The notes under the pieces are model-generated. The model saw only the letters and a program-made list of their open reading frames with translations, did no database searches and had not been told where the DNA came from. Shown one piece after another: positions 35,063 through 44,240 of a DNA stretch of 64,000 nt. How positions within the stretch are numbered: position 1 is the stretch's first letter; each line of letters begins with the position of its first letter. Origin of the DNA: Succinatimonas sp. CAG:777. Lineage in GTDB: Bacteria > Pseudomonadota > Gammaproteobacteria > Enterobacterales > Succinivibrionaceae. The stretch is from the NCBI GenBank assembly GCA_000431835.1, contig HF987922.1, positions 51,657 to 115,656 of the forward strand. Reading direction: 5' to 3'. A program made the translations under genes and the position numbers.

Positions 35063-35650
35063 ATGAGAGCTGTTTTTTCAAAAAGCATCACTAAAGCAGC
35101 TGAAGTCATAAAGTCGGGGGGACTGGTTATTTGTCCTTCAGAAGGTGTTTATGGCATCAGTTGCTCTGTTTTTAATGAAGATGCTGTAAAAAAAGTGATT
35201 GCAGTCAAAGAGCGCGATGTTAGCAAAGGTCTAATTATTGTGGATAGTTCTTTGTCTTTATTATCAAGATATATCGATGATAAAAGAGTAGATGATTCTG
35301 CTCATAAGTTGATGTCGTCTATGTGGCCAGGCCCTCATACATTCATTCTGCCCATGAATGATGATTTTCACAGCATTGCTCTAAAAGATAACCATACTGT
35401 TGCTGTAAGAATTACTGCCTTTGAAACTTTAGCAAATCTTTGTAAAGAGAGCGGAGTTCCACTTGTATCTACAAGTGCAAATATCTCAGGCCATGAAGCA
35501 ACTAGTGAAATTTCTTTATTAGATAAAAAACTGCTAAATAGGGTTCAGCTCGTGCTTGATCTTCCATGTGGAGGTCAGAATGCTCCTACTTCAATTTACG
35601 ATACTTTAACCCATACCTTAGTTAGAAAAGGTCCCGGTTGGAAAGAATAA
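35063..35650 (+). CDS. tsaC: tRNA threonylcarbamoyladenosine synthesis protein TsaC (YrdC)
   Basis: The 195-residue protein has the YrdC/Sua5 nucleotide-binding core: GLVICPSEGVYGISC, KERDVSKGLIIV, WPGPHTFIL, VAVRIT and STSANISG. It makes threonylcarbamoyl-AMP from threonine, bicarbonate and ATP for the t6A37 modification of ANN-decoding tRNAs. The common TYGL segment here reads VYGIS. Length matches E. coli TsaC (190). Its TAA overlaps the aroE ATG by one base. TcdA, which acts later on the same modification, is encoded at 58021 in this window. Confidence 0.94.
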   Translation: MRAVFSKSITKAAEVIKSGGLVICPSEGVYGISCSVFNEDAVKKVIAVKERDVSKGLIIVDSSLSLLSRYIDDKRVDDSAHKLMSSMWPGPHTFILPMNDDFHSIALKDNHTVAVRITAFETLANLCKESGVPLVSTSANISGHEATSEISLLDKKLLNRVQLVLDLPCGGQNAPTSIYDTLTHTLVRKGPGWKE

Positions 35651-36450
35651 TGGCAGATAAATATGTTTTATTTGGTAATCCTGTAGCTCATTCAATGTCT
35701 CCAGCATTACACGCTTTTTTTGCTAAAGAAACCAACCAAGATCTTGAATACGGTCGAGTCTTGGTTGAAGATGGCTGTTTCAATCAATGTGCTGATAAAT
35801 TTTTTAAAAACGGTGGATTAGGCTGCAATATTACAGTGCCTTGTAAGCTGGATGCTTTTTCATATGCAGATAACTTAACAGAATACGCAAAAGCAGCAGG
35901 TGCAGTTAATACCCTAAAGAAGATGCCTGATGGTTCTATCTTAGGTGATAACACCGATGGCAGAGGTCTAGTTTATGATTTAAATAGATTAGGCTGTCCA
36001 TTAAAAGATGCGCATGTCCTAATTATTGGAGCTGGTGGCGCAGCAAAAGGTATCTTAAAGCCAATCATCGAAAGTGGTATCAAGAAAATTACTATCGTAA
36101 ATCGTACTGTATCAAAGGCTTTGGATCTTGCCGTTTTCTATCCAGGTATTGTTGATGGTACTTCTTATGAAAATTTAACTGGTTCATATGATGTGATTAT
36201 CAATGCAACTTCACTATCTCTGAAAAATGAGTTACCTAATATTGCAGATTCAATCTTATCAAAAGCTTCTTTTGTATATGACTTAATGTACCGTCCTGAT
36301 GGACATACTTGTTTTACAGATATAGTCTCTTCATTAGGTGTAAAAGCTTATGATGGCTTTGGTATGCTAGTAGGTCAAGCTATCTTAAGCTTTGAATTGT
36401 GGCGTAATGTTAAGCCTAATTTTGATACTGCAATTAAGAAGTTTAGATAA
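35650..36450 (+). CDS. aroE: Shikimate dehydrogenase
   Basis: The 266-residue protein catalyses NADPH-dependent reduction of 3-dehydroshikimate. Shikimate-binding residues are NPVAHSMSPALH, Lys66 (TVPCK), Asn87 (AVNTLK) and Asp103 (DNTDGRG). The NADP Rossmann motif is GAGGAAKGI, with NRTVSKA after the second strand for the phosphate. The ATG at 35650 overlaps the tsaC stop (TAATG); a TTG 12 bases upstream is in frame but would overlap tsaC further. rsmJ starts on its own stop codon in the same way. The tsaC-aroE coupling is conserved in gammaproteobacteria. Confidence 0.95.
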   Translation: MADKYVLFGNPVAHSMSPALHAFFAKETNQDLEYGRVLVEDGCFNQCADKFFKNGGLGCNITVPCKLDAFSYADNLTEYAKAAGAVNTLKKMPDGSILGDNTDGRGLVYDLNRLGCPLKDAHVLIIGAGGAAKGILKPIIESGIKKITIVNRTVSKALDLAVFYPGIVDGTSYENLTGSYDVIINATSLSLKNELPNIADSILSKASFVYDLMYRPDGHTCFTDIVSSLGVKAYDGFGMLVGQAILSFELWRNVKPNFDTAIKKFR

Positions 36451-37220
36451 TGCTTGAGCTTAAAATCGCTAGAAACTCTCCATTTGAAAAAGAAGCCATA
36501 TTAGTAAAAGAGGCTTTAGCTTCACAGTGTGAATCAATTGCCTTAAATTCACATTTTGTTCTTCATGTAAATGAAGAAATTTACCTTTCTTTAGAGAATT
36601 CAGAAATTTCAGAGAAAGATTTTAAAATTGATGTTTTCAATGAAAAGCTTTTGTGGCGATTAAATCACAGTGGAAAAAACAGTGAAGCTGTTTGCCGTGC
36701 TGTCATCGGAAAACTCTCAAAACCAGTGGTATTTGATGCTACAGCAGGACTAGGTCGCGAGAGTTTAATCTTGCAGTCAGCAGGTGCTAGAGTATACATG
36801 TTTGAAAGAAATCCTGTGATTTGGCTTTTATTAGTTTCTGCAATAAAAAAAGCTCAAGTATCTCCTGATATATTATCTAAGCTTAAAAATGGTCTTCCAA
36901 CTTTATGCAATTTTGGCAGTGTTAAAGATAATCTTACTAATGGAGTTCAGTTAGAAACTCCTGATGTTGTTTATTATGATCCGATGTTTCCTGAGAGATC
37001 TAAAAGTGCGCTTGTTAAAAAGGACATGCGTGTCTTTCACGAATTAGTAGGATTTGATTTGGATACTGTCGATTATGCTAATTATTTACTCTCTGTAGCT
37101 ACACACCATTTGGTTGTAAAAAGACCTTCTAATGAACCACCGCTGGGGCTAAATGTAAGACGTAGTAGCTTTGTCGACGGTAAAGCTTGCCGATTTGATT
37201 GCTACTACTGTCAGCATTAA
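36450..37220 (+). CDS. rsmJ: 16S rRNA m2G1516 methyltransferase RsmJ
   Basis: The 256-residue protein has the RsmJ signature VFDATAGLGRESLIL, then FERNPVIWLLL, YYDPMFPERSKSALVKKDMRVF and VVKRPSNEPP. It methylates G1516 in 16S rRNA using SAM. The ATG overlaps the aroE TAA (TAATG), so it is translationally coupled. The end (FDCYYCQH) replaces the usual short aliphatic tail. E. coli rsmJ lies next to prlC; here it is part of the aroE operon, a local rearrangement. Confidence 0.93.
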   Translation: MLELKIARNSPFEKEAILVKEALASQCESIALNSHFVLHVNEEIYLSLENSEISEKDFKIDVFNEKLLWRLNHSGKNSEAVCRAVIGKLSKPVVFDATAGLGRESLILQSAGARVYMFERNPVIWLLLVSAIKKAQVSPDILSKLKNGLPTLCNFGSVKDNLTNGVQLETPDVVYYDPMFPERSKSALVKKDMRVFHELVGFDLDTVDYANYLLSVATHHLVVKRPSNEPPLGLNVRRSSFVDGKACRFDCYYCQH

Positions 37221-37231
37221 GAACAACGCCT

Positions 37232-37987
37232 TTACTTATCTAAGTCCTCAAAACCAGCTTTTAAAAAGAACTGATGGACATTGTTGTCTGTAAGTAGATA
37301 GTTGAAAACTTTGCTTGTTCTAAAAGAGGTAGAGTTAGTGTTGATGATGTAGTATTTGATTGGATCATAGTATTCATGAGGTACAAACCAATATGATCCA
37401 GTGGCCTTACCATCTCTCATAATCAAAGGTTTAGTAATAAAACCTGTTTGTACGTTACCACTATTTACCATAGCAAAAGCTTGAAACTCTTGTTCTGTTC
37501 TAAAAATCTTGTACTTTATGTAATTTGTTGGAAAATTTTTCTTTTTTACAATCTGAGAAGCCGCAAACCCTACAGGTGTTAGAGATGCTTTAGGAAGAGC
37601 TAGAGATTTTAGTTTTTTGTCTTTAATTGCTTTGATGTCATTCTTGAATAAAGTTTCATCTTTTGACCATAGAATCAAAGGTGCTTTTACTAGAGGTTTA
37701 ATGTTATCCTGAGTGGTTTTCTCTGCTCTTAACATCAAGATTGCTAGTTTTTCATCTGAACTTACTACAATGGAACACTTACCAGAGTTATTTGCAATTC
37801 TTGAGGTGATGTCTTCAGCAGGCGCATAGTAAGTCTCAAACTTATTAGAGGCATCTTCTTTAGCGCTTTCTAACGCTGAATATACCTGAGGTACAGCGCA
37901 TACGACAACGTCTGCACTAGCAGATGCTTGTTCAAAGGTAAAAAGAGAGGATGCAACTGTAATTAGTTGAATAAATTTCTTTCGCAT
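37232..37987 (-). CDS. ModA-like periplasmic substrate-binding protein
   Basis: The 251-residue protein starts with a signal peptide (MRKKFIQLITVASSLFTFEQASASA, cleavage likely after ASA). The mature part resembles the molybdate-binding ModA family in layout: an early VVVCAVPQVY strand, a segment SIVVSSDEKLAIL, LILWSKDETLF, a second-lobe entry LALPKASLTPVGFAASQIV and a late FLKAGF ending. The similarity is distant, so the ligand is not assigned and the usual ModA ligand residues could not be confirmed. No ABC permease or ATPase gene is beside it. It overlaps the end of the transporter-EIIA gene by 25 bases and has an AAGG ribosome site, so the two are co-transcribed. Two cysteines in the mature chain (VVCAVP, GKCSIV) could form a disulfide. 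Confidence 0.6.
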   Translation of the reverse strand: MRKKFIQLITVASSLFTFEQASASADVVVCAVPQVYSALESAKEDASNKFETYYAPAEDITSRIANNSGKCSIVVSSDEKLAILMLRAEKTTQDNIKPLVKAPLILWSKDETLFKNDIKAIKDKKLKSLALPKASLTPVGFAASQIVKKKNFPTNYIKYKIFRTEQEFQAFAMVNSGNVQTGFITKPLIMRDGKATGSYWFVPHEYYDPIKYYIINTNSTSFRTSKVFNYLLTDNNVHQFFLKAGFEDLDK

Positions 37988-39834
37988 AAGATAAGCCTTT
38001 TTGTAATTTCTTCATTAGAACCAGAGTGTCTTAATTTGTCCGCAAATCCTGGTTCACTTAACATAAGAGATAGATTTGATAGCAGATTGATATGAGATAC
38101 ACCGTCATCTGGTACTGCTATTAAAAAGAAAAGATCACATGGTTTGTTGTCACTAGCTCCACAGTTTAATGGAGTTTTTAGTGTAGCTACTGCTAAAGAG
38201 CTTCTGTTTACGTAATTGCCTCGTGTATGAGGGATCGCAATTCCATGAGCAATACCTGCTGGGTTCTTAGCTATTTTTTCATTGATTCCTTTTAATAAAT
38301 CGTGCTTAGACTTGATTGCTTTGACCTCAAAGAGTCTGTCTGTCAACACCTGAATTACTTCATCAAGTGTATTTGCTTTTAATTTGTATATAACGCAATG
38401 TTCATCAATTGCGTAACGAACAGAGTTAAATTTCTCTTTTACAGCAGTTGATTTGTTATTAGAAAAATATGTAATTGCGTTCAAAATATTTTCAAAGAAG
38501 CTTCCATGTAATTTGTAATATGTTACGTAAACAATTAGCATGGATACGCTACATATACAAACAATCAGAATACATAAATAGATTGAGTACATCTGGTTGG
38601 TCAAATTTACATTTTTTACAAAGATGTCTGAAAAAGAAAATGATAGACCTGTAATAATCAGAATGAACAGATAACCGATTTTTGCTGCCACAGTTTGAAT
38701 TGAAAAATTCATACACTCGATGCGGATACCAAATTTAAATTCACCATAATCAACACAGTCTGCTGTCATCACCGTTGTAGAAGCTAAAGACAAGGCAAAA
38801 CCGCAGGCACTAATAGCTACAAGCATTCCAATTAAAGGTAATGTCAGTACTCCAAAGAAGACGAGCATAAACATCAATACAAATCCTGTCATTGGCATAA
38901 TGATAGAAAAGATAAATACTATTTTTCTAGAAGTTGCCTTAACTAAATCTTTATAAAATGCAAGCGACATGAATGCTGTTATCATCCAAGGTATATGTAC
39001 CTGCAAAAAGATTTCGTAATCTGTTGGAATTTTTGGTAAAAATAGGAAAAAGTAGCCAAATGAGCAAACAAATACGCTTAAAGTGATCTGCTGTAGAATA
39101 GTTACAGCAAAAGTTATAATGAGTTGATCATTTCCCCAAAAAGCCTTTTGTGCTTTTGCAAAAGCGATCTTTTTGCTAACAACTCCTTTTTCTGAGTAGC
39201 ATAAAGAAAATATAAATGCAGTAAGCAATAAGAAAGCTGCAACATAAAAATAGCTTACATTGAAATTGTGCTCAGGTATGGTCTGGACAATCTTAGGTAA
39301 AATACTATTTGTATCAAAAATTGTTGAAAAGATGAGAAGAGTAATAGAAAAGCCAATTAAAGAGGAAATTATTGAGACAGAGGCGAATACTTCTCTGATT
39401 GTGTTATCTTTTCCAAATGATGTAAGTACAGCCCTGGTTGATAAGTCATAAAAAGAGAATGTTATGGTCCACAGACCAAAGCAAAGAACGCAATAGATTA
39501 TTTCAAAGTTATCATTGCTCAAATGAGGCACATTGAACATCGCAATGGTAATAAGCGCATTTAATATTGCGCCTAAAAAAACAAATAATCTAAATTTATT
39601 TACCTTAAAGCTGGTGCCAACTGAGTCAATTAGTAAACCAATAAAAGGTTCTTTTATGATGTCCACTGCTTTTATAAATATAAGCATGGGTACAAGACAG
39701 CTTAAAGGTAGGGTTAATACTCTAGACAGATATAGAAAATAGAAAGATAGTACAAAGTAGTATACGGAATCTCTTGCTACTGATACTAAGCAATATGGAA
39801 CAGAGATCTTGATGGCTTTTTCTTTTGTAAACAT
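37963..39834 (-). CDS. GPH-family sugar:cation symporter fused to a PTS EIIA (fructose/Ntr-type) domain
   Basis: This 623-residue protein has two parts. Residues 1 to about 450 form an MFS/MelB-type transporter with about 12 hydrophobic segments and the GPH signature ADCVDYGEFKFGIRIEC (359-375). Residues about 480-623 form a type-2 EIIA domain (EIIA-Fru/Ntr class). The phospho-acceptor His536 lies in GIAHGIAIPHTRGN, and the downstream PCDLFFLIAVPDD strand is typical. In LacS-type lactose carriers of streptococci a GPH transporter carries a C-terminal EIIA of the glucose class; here the class is different. Phosphorylation of His536 by HPr or NPr could set transport rate. Substrate is unknown; melibiose-like glycosides are the family norm. 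No EI or HPr gene is near. A ModA-like protein gene overlaps its end. Confidence 0.85.
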   Translation of the reverse strand: MFTKEKAIKISVPYCLVSVARDSVYYFVLSFYFLYLSRVLTLPLSCLVPMLIFIKAVDIIKEPFIGLLIDSVGTSFKVNKFRLFVFLGAILNALITIAMFNVPHLSNDNFEIIYCVLCFGLWTITFSFYDLSTRAVLTSFGKDNTIREVFASVSIISSLIGFSITLLIFSTIFDTNSILPKIVQTIPEHNFNVSYFYVAAFLLLTAFIFSLCYSEKGVVSKKIAFAKAQKAFWGNDQLIITFAVTILQQITLSVFVCSFGYFFLFLPKIPTDYEIFLQVHIPWMITAFMSLAFYKDLVKATSRKIVFIFSIIMPMTGFVLMFMLVFFGVLTLPLIGMLVAISACGFALSLASTTVMTADCVDYGEFKFGIRIECMNFSIQTVAAKIGYLFILIITGLSFSFSDIFVKNVNLTNQMYSIYLCILIVCICSVSMLIVYVTYYKLHGSFFENILNAITYFSNNKSTAVKEKFNSVRYAIDEHCVIYKLKANTLDEVIQVLTDRLFEVKAIKSKHDLLKGINEKIAKNPAGIAHGIAIPHTRGNYVNRSSLAVATLKTPLNCGASDNKPCDLFFLIAVPDDGVSHINLLSNLSLMLSEPGFADKLRHSGSNEEITKRLILCERNLFN

Positions 39835-39968
39835 GCGTATTTATTTTTTTGCTGAAATTTCAACGCATATAATACAGTTTTTTTGTGATAAAGTTAAAAA
39901 AATCTATCACCGCTCACAATTGGTGTACGGTGACAGATCTTTTATTTAGGTAGATATAGCCTGTTTTA

Positions 39969-41798
39969 TTATTCCACAGTTACAGACTTAGCTAAGTTTC
40001 TTGGCTGATCAACATCAGTGCCGTTGATTACAGCGCAATGATAAGCTAATAACTGTAGAGGAATTGTAAACAGAATTGGCTGTAAGATTTCAGGACAATC
40101 AGGTAGAGAGACCTTTCTTGTCTGGCTATCTTCTTTTAGATGAGCCTGTTCTGATACGAAAATGTATAGCAGAGCTCCACGAGCGCGAACCTCTTCAATA
40201 TTGGATACTAATTTATCCATTAAGGAGTTATCAGGAGCTACAACTACTACAGGCATCTCTTTATCAATTAAAGCAATAGGACCATGCTTTAATTCTCCTG
40301 CTGCATAACCTTCAGCATGAATATAGCTAATTTCCTTTAATTTTAAGGCGCCTTCTAAAGCAATAGGGAACATCACACCTCTACCTAAGAATAAGCAGTG
40401 ATGTTTTCCTGAGAACTGCTCTGATAATAAAGAAATCTCTTTATCACAATCTAAGAACTCTTGAGCTAAGGCAGGCAGTTTTCTGATATCTTCAATGATT
40501 TCATGGTTCTGCTCTTTACTGATGGTACCTTTTTGCTTACCAATTATTAGAGCTAAGATAAGTAAGCTTAGTAACTGAGTAGTAAATGCCTTAGTTGAAG
40601 CTACACCAATTTCAGCGCCTGCTTTAGTAAATAAAGTAAAGTCAGATTCACGTACTAATGAAGAGCCATTAACGTTACAGATACATAAGCTCTTTTTATA
40701 GTTCTGCTCTTTAGCTAATCTTAATGAAGCTAAAGTATCAGCAGTTTCTCCTGACTGTGAGATGGTTACAAACAGACTGTTCTTTCTTACTACAGCTTTT
40801 CTGTATCTGTACTCAGATGCAATTTCTACATTTGTAGAAATACCTGTTAAAGCTTCTAACCAGTATCTGCCAACTAAACCTGCGTGATATGAAGTACCGC
40901 AAGCGACAATCTGAATTGAGTCGATATCTTTAAAGGTATTCTCATCAATGCCAACAACAGTCTCTAAAGAGATATCATCTCCTCTTAATCTGCCTAAAAG
41001 GGTATTCTGCAGTGATTGTGGCTGCTCATAAATCTCTTTTTGCATGTAGTGTCTGTATGGACCTTTGGAAATGCTCTCTGCATCCATATCAGATTCAACG
41101 ATGTCTTTATGTAGTTCATTACCATCTAGGTCATAGACCTTAATAGATTCTGTAGTTAATACAGCAATTTCACCTTCTTCTAGGAAGATGAATCTTCTAG
41201 TTACTGGTAATAGAGCTAAAGTATCTGAGGCAATAAAGTTCTCGCCAATACCTAAACCGATAATTAAAGGTGAACCTGAGCGCGCTGCATACAGGGTATT
41301 TGGGTCGTTCTTGTCGATTAAAGCCAGACCAAATGAACCTTTAACCTCATTTAAAGCACTCTTAAATGCTTCTAATAAAGATGAGCTCTTTTGCAAGTGG
41401 TAATGAATTAAGCAAACTAATACCTCTGTATCAGTCTGTGATTTGAATTTGTATCCTTGTGCAATTAACTGCTCTTTAATCTCAGCAAAGTTCTCAATAA
41501 TTCCGTTATGAACTAAAGCTAAGTTATCACAGATGTGTGGATGAGCATTTACCTCTGATGGAATGCCATGAGTTGCCCATCTGGTGTGTGCAATACCAAT
41601 AGAGCCAGGACAGCCTTTTTCTTTAACAGCTTCCTTTAAATTCTTTACTTTACCTGTAGTCTTAATGCAGTTTAAGGTATTGTTATCAATAGTACAGATG
41701 CCAGCACTGTCATAGCCTCTGTACTCTAGTCTTGATAAACCTTCCAGTAAAATTTGTGAAACGTTACGTTGTGCTACCGCACCTACAATTCCGCACAT
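39969..41798 (-). CDS. glmS: Glutamine-fructose-6-phosphate aminotransferase (isomerizing)
   Basis: The 609-residue protein matches E. coli GlmS exactly in length (609). The N-terminal glutaminase has the nucleophile Cys2 (MCGIVGAV), RLEYRGYDSAGI and HTRWATHG. Two SIS domains follow with CGTSYHAGL, SQSGETADTL and GRGVMFPIALEGALKLKEISY. The end reads QPRNLAKSVTVE. It makes glucosamine-6-phosphate, the first step to UDP-GlcNAc for peptidoglycan and LPS. It lies 197 bases after glmU, with a terminator between them, so it has its own promoter. No glmS ribozyme is expected or seen in this lineage. Confidence 0.97.
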   Translation of the reverse strand: MCGIVGAVAQRNVSQILLEGLSRLEYRGYDSAGICTIDNNTLNCIKTTGKVKNLKEAVKEKGCPGSIGIAHTRWATHGIPSEVNAHPHICDNLALVHNGIIENFAEIKEQLIAQGYKFKSQTDTEVLVCLIHYHLQKSSSLLEAFKSALNEVKGSFGLALIDKNDPNTLYAARSGSPLIIGLGIGENFIASDTLALLPVTRRFIFLEEGEIAVLTTESIKVYDLDGNELHKDIVESDMDAESISKGPYRHYMQKEIYEQPQSLQNTLLGRLRGDDISLETVVGIDENTFKDIDSIQIVACGTSYHAGLVGRYWLEALTGISTNVEIASEYRYRKAVVRKNSLFVTISQSGETADTLASLRLAKEQNYKKSLCICNVNGSSLVRESDFTLFTKAGAEIGVASTKAFTTQLLSLLILALIIGKQKGTISKEQNHEIIEDIRKLPALAQEFLDCDKEISLLSEQFSGKHHCLFLGRGVMFPIALEGALKLKEISYIHAEGYAAGELKHGPIALIDKEMPVVVVAPDNSLMDKLVSNIEEVRARGALLYIFVSEQAHLKEDSQTRKVSLPDCPEILQPILFTIPLQLLAYHCAVINGTDVDQPRNLAKSVTVE

Positions 41799-41929
41799 AA
41801 TACAGTCCTATATTTGAAGTTAAGAGTCATTACCCTTAAAAAAAATCTTTACCAGTCTTACCTTTATTGTATCAGATCTAATTTTATTGTTACCTGTTGT
41901 TTACAGATAATGAATTCTTGAATGTTGAA

Positions 41930-41960
41930 AGAAGAAAAGAGCCCCTCGAAAGGAGGGACT
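41930..41960 (-). terminator. Rho-independent terminator of glmU
   Basis: On the minus strand AGTCCCTC and GAGGGGCT pair (8 bp with one G-U) around CTTTC, and a CTTTTCTT tract follows. It lies 35 bases past the glmU stop and separates it from glmS. Confidence 0.75.
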
Positions 41961-41995
41961 TGAATGGTTCAATAATTTGATGAAAGAATAAAACT

Positions 41996-43384
41996 TTATT
42001 TATTCTTATGTGGTCGAGCGTATTTCTTAACTATCTTGGTCTCAGATCTTGTAAGAACAAGATCTTTCTCGTCCATTAGAGTGTGCTTGGTTACTGTAGT
42101 ACCAGCAGCGATTGTTACTCCGTTTTTGATACTTACAGGGGCTACTAACTGTGAGTCTGAACCGATGAAGACATCGTCGCCAATTTCAGTCCTAAACTTA
42201 TTAGCACCATCATAGTTGCAGGTAATGGTACCAGCACCAATGTTTACATCTTTACCGATTGTTGCATCACCTAAATATGATAAGTGTCCTGCCTTAGTGC
42301 CTAAACCTAGGTGAGACTTCTTGCATTCGACGAAGTTGCCAACATGAACTTCATCTTCTAAAGTATTACCAGGACGTAATCTTGCAAAAGGACCGATGGT
42401 TGCTTTTCTCTTAATTACAGAGTCTTCCATAACTGTGTATGGAGAAATAATTGAACCTTCACCAATAGAGCAGTTCTTGATAACACAACCAGCGCCAATA
42501 ACTACGTTATTGCCAAGCTCAACGTTACCTTCAAAGATACAGTTGATATCGATGAAAACATCTTCACCACACTTTAGTGATCCTCTTAAATCAAATCTTG
42601 AAGGATCAGCTAAAGTTACACCATCTTCTAAAAGTTTCAGAGCTGCATTCTTTTGGTAAAGTCTTTCAACGAAGGCTAATTGAGGCTTTGAATTTACACC
42701 GGATAAGATTTCAAAATCAGGGGCAACCAAAATGCCCACATCTTTACCAGCAGATGTCAACATTCCTGATAAATCAGTTAAGTAATACTCGCCCTGCTTA
42801 TTATTGTTTTTGATCTTTGGCAAGTATTCTTTTAAAGTCTTACCTTTGCAAACAATCATGCCGGTATTAACTTCTTTAATCTTGCGCTCTTCATCAGTAG
42901 CATCTTTTTCTTCAACGATTTTCTGAAGATTTCCTTGCTCATTTCTGATAATTCTGCCGTAGCCAAAAGGATTATCAGCAAAAGCTGTAAGAACTGACAT
43001 CTCTCTTCCATGTAAAGACGCAATCAGATCCTGTAATAGAGGTGCTGGCGTTAAAGGTGTATCACCATAAAGAACTAAGACATCAGATTCATCTTTAATG
43101 TCACCCATAGCGCAGAATACAGCATGACCGGTTCCTAACTGTTCTTTTTGCAGATCAATCTTAACAAGTTTTTTAAGATCATCAGAAAGACCATTTACCA
43201 TCTGCTCTACTAGTTCAGCCATGTGACCTACAACCACATGAATTGATTCAGGATTTAGAGATGCTGCTGTATCAATTACATGTTCTAACATTGGCTTGTT
43301 TGCTACTTTGTGTAGAACTTTAGGCAATTTTGAGTGCATTCTTTTGCCTTTGCCAGCAGCAAGAATGATGACTTCTAATGACAT
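41996..43384 (-). CDS. glmU: Bifunctional UDP-GlcNAc pyrophosphorylase / GlcN-1-P acetyltransferase
   Basis: The 462-residue protein (E. coli 456) starts with the uridyltransferase domain: LAAGKGKRMHSKLPKVLH, YGDTPLTP and EVNTGMI. The C-terminal half is a left-handed beta-helix of hexapeptide repeats, with the acetyltransferase residues in RPGNTLEDEVHVGNFVE, KAGHLSYLGD and NYDG. It makes UDP-GlcNAc in the cytosol. It directly follows lgt by three bases on the minus strand, and glmS comes after a terminator. The three genes thus group cell-envelope functions. Confidence 0.97.
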   Translation of the reverse strand: MSLEVIILAAGKGKRMHSKLPKVLHKVANKPMLEHVIDTAASLNPESIHVVVGHMAELVEQMVNGLSDDLKKLVKIDLQKEQLGTGHAVFCAMGDIKDESDVLVLYGDTPLTPAPLLQDLIASLHGREMSVLTAFADNPFGYGRIIRNEQGNLQKIVEEKDATDEERKIKEVNTGMIVCKGKTLKEYLPKIKNNNKQGEYYLTDLSGMLTSAGKDVGILVAPDFEILSGVNSKPQLAFVERLYQKNAALKLLEDGVTLADPSRFDLRGSLKCGEDVFIDINCIFEGNVELGNNVVIGAGCVIKNCSIGEGSIISPYTVMEDSVIKRKATIGPFARLRPGNTLEDEVHVGNFVECKKSHLGLGTKAGHLSYLGDATIGKDVNIGAGTITCNYDGANKFRTEIGDDVFIGSDSQLVAPVSIKNGVTIAAGTTVTKHTLMDEKDLVLTRSETKIVKKYARPHKNK

Positions 43385-43387
43385 AGA

Positions 43388-44182
43388 TTAAATCCTATTT
43401 TTCTTTTTGTTCTTGATGAATGAATAAACAATGATGGCTATTCCTAATAAGATAAATGGAATAGATAAAAGCTGGCCAACATTAAATATTTCATTGGTTG
43501 AGTAATCTGCTTGCTCTTCTTTGAAAGGCTCGATTGCAAAACGAGCGACAAAAGCAAGGGTAAATAATAATCCGAAAATTAAACCATTTGGTCTGCGTTT
43601 TGAATACAGATAAACAGCTAGCAATAAGATAAAGATTGCTAAATATGCTGCAGCTTCATAAAGCTGAGCTGGATGTCTTGGGAAAGACTCTCCTAGACGT
43701 AAGAACACTACGCCATAATCAGAATTAGTTGGAATTCCTAAGATTTCTGAATTAAAGAAATTACCAATTCTAATCATTGAGCAAACAAGTGCTGTAGGGA
43801 CACAAATCATGTCTGCTAATTCTAAGAAGTTATATTTCCATTTAGTTTTATGCATGAAATATAAAACAGCTAAAATTACACCCACTGTGCCACCATGGCT
43901 TGCTAAACCACCTTCCCAAATTTTGATGATCTCAATTGGGTGTGCAAAATAGAAATCAGGTTCATAGATTAGGCAGTGAGCTAGTCTTGCTCCAATTACG
44001 GTTCCTATAAATACATATACAAGCAGACGGTCTAGATCTTCAGTGTTATATTTTTTCTTTTTAAAGAAGAGCTGCATAATAATGTAGCCAATAATAAAAC
44101 CGAATGAGAAAAGAATTCCATACCATCTAATGGATAATGGTCCTATAGAAAATGCTATAGGATCTAGAGTTGAGATAAACAT
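43388..44182 (-). CDS. lgt: Prolipoprotein diacylglyceryl transferase
   Basis: The 264-residue inner-membrane protein has seven or so hydrophobic helices. The Lgt signature RIGNFFNSEILG is complete, and the catalytic-region segments IWEGGLASHGGTVG and HPAQLYEA are present. It transfers the diacylglyceryl group from phosphatidylglycerol to the lipobox Cys of prolipoproteins. thyA, the common downstream partner in E. coli, is replaced here by glmU. It is divergent from the small membrane protein gene at 44241 with 58 bases between. Confidence 0.96.
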   Translation of the reverse strand: MFISTLDPIAFSIGPLSIRWYGILFSFGFIIGYIIMQLFFKKKKYNTEDLDRLLVYVFIGTVIGARLAHCLIYEPDFYFAHPIEIIKIWEGGLASHGGTVGVILAVLYFMHKTKWKYNFLELADMICVPTALVCSMIRIGNFFNSEILGIPTNSDYGVVFLRLGESFPRHPAQLYEAAAYLAIFILLLAVYLYSKRRPNGLIFGLLFTLAFVARFAIEPFKEEQADYSTNEIFNVGQLLSIPFILLGIAIIVYSFIKNKKKNRI

Positions 44183-44240
44183 TTTTGGCCTATGTTTGGT
44201 AAAATCTAATCTGTAAAACTTACTATATTTTAGAATAATT

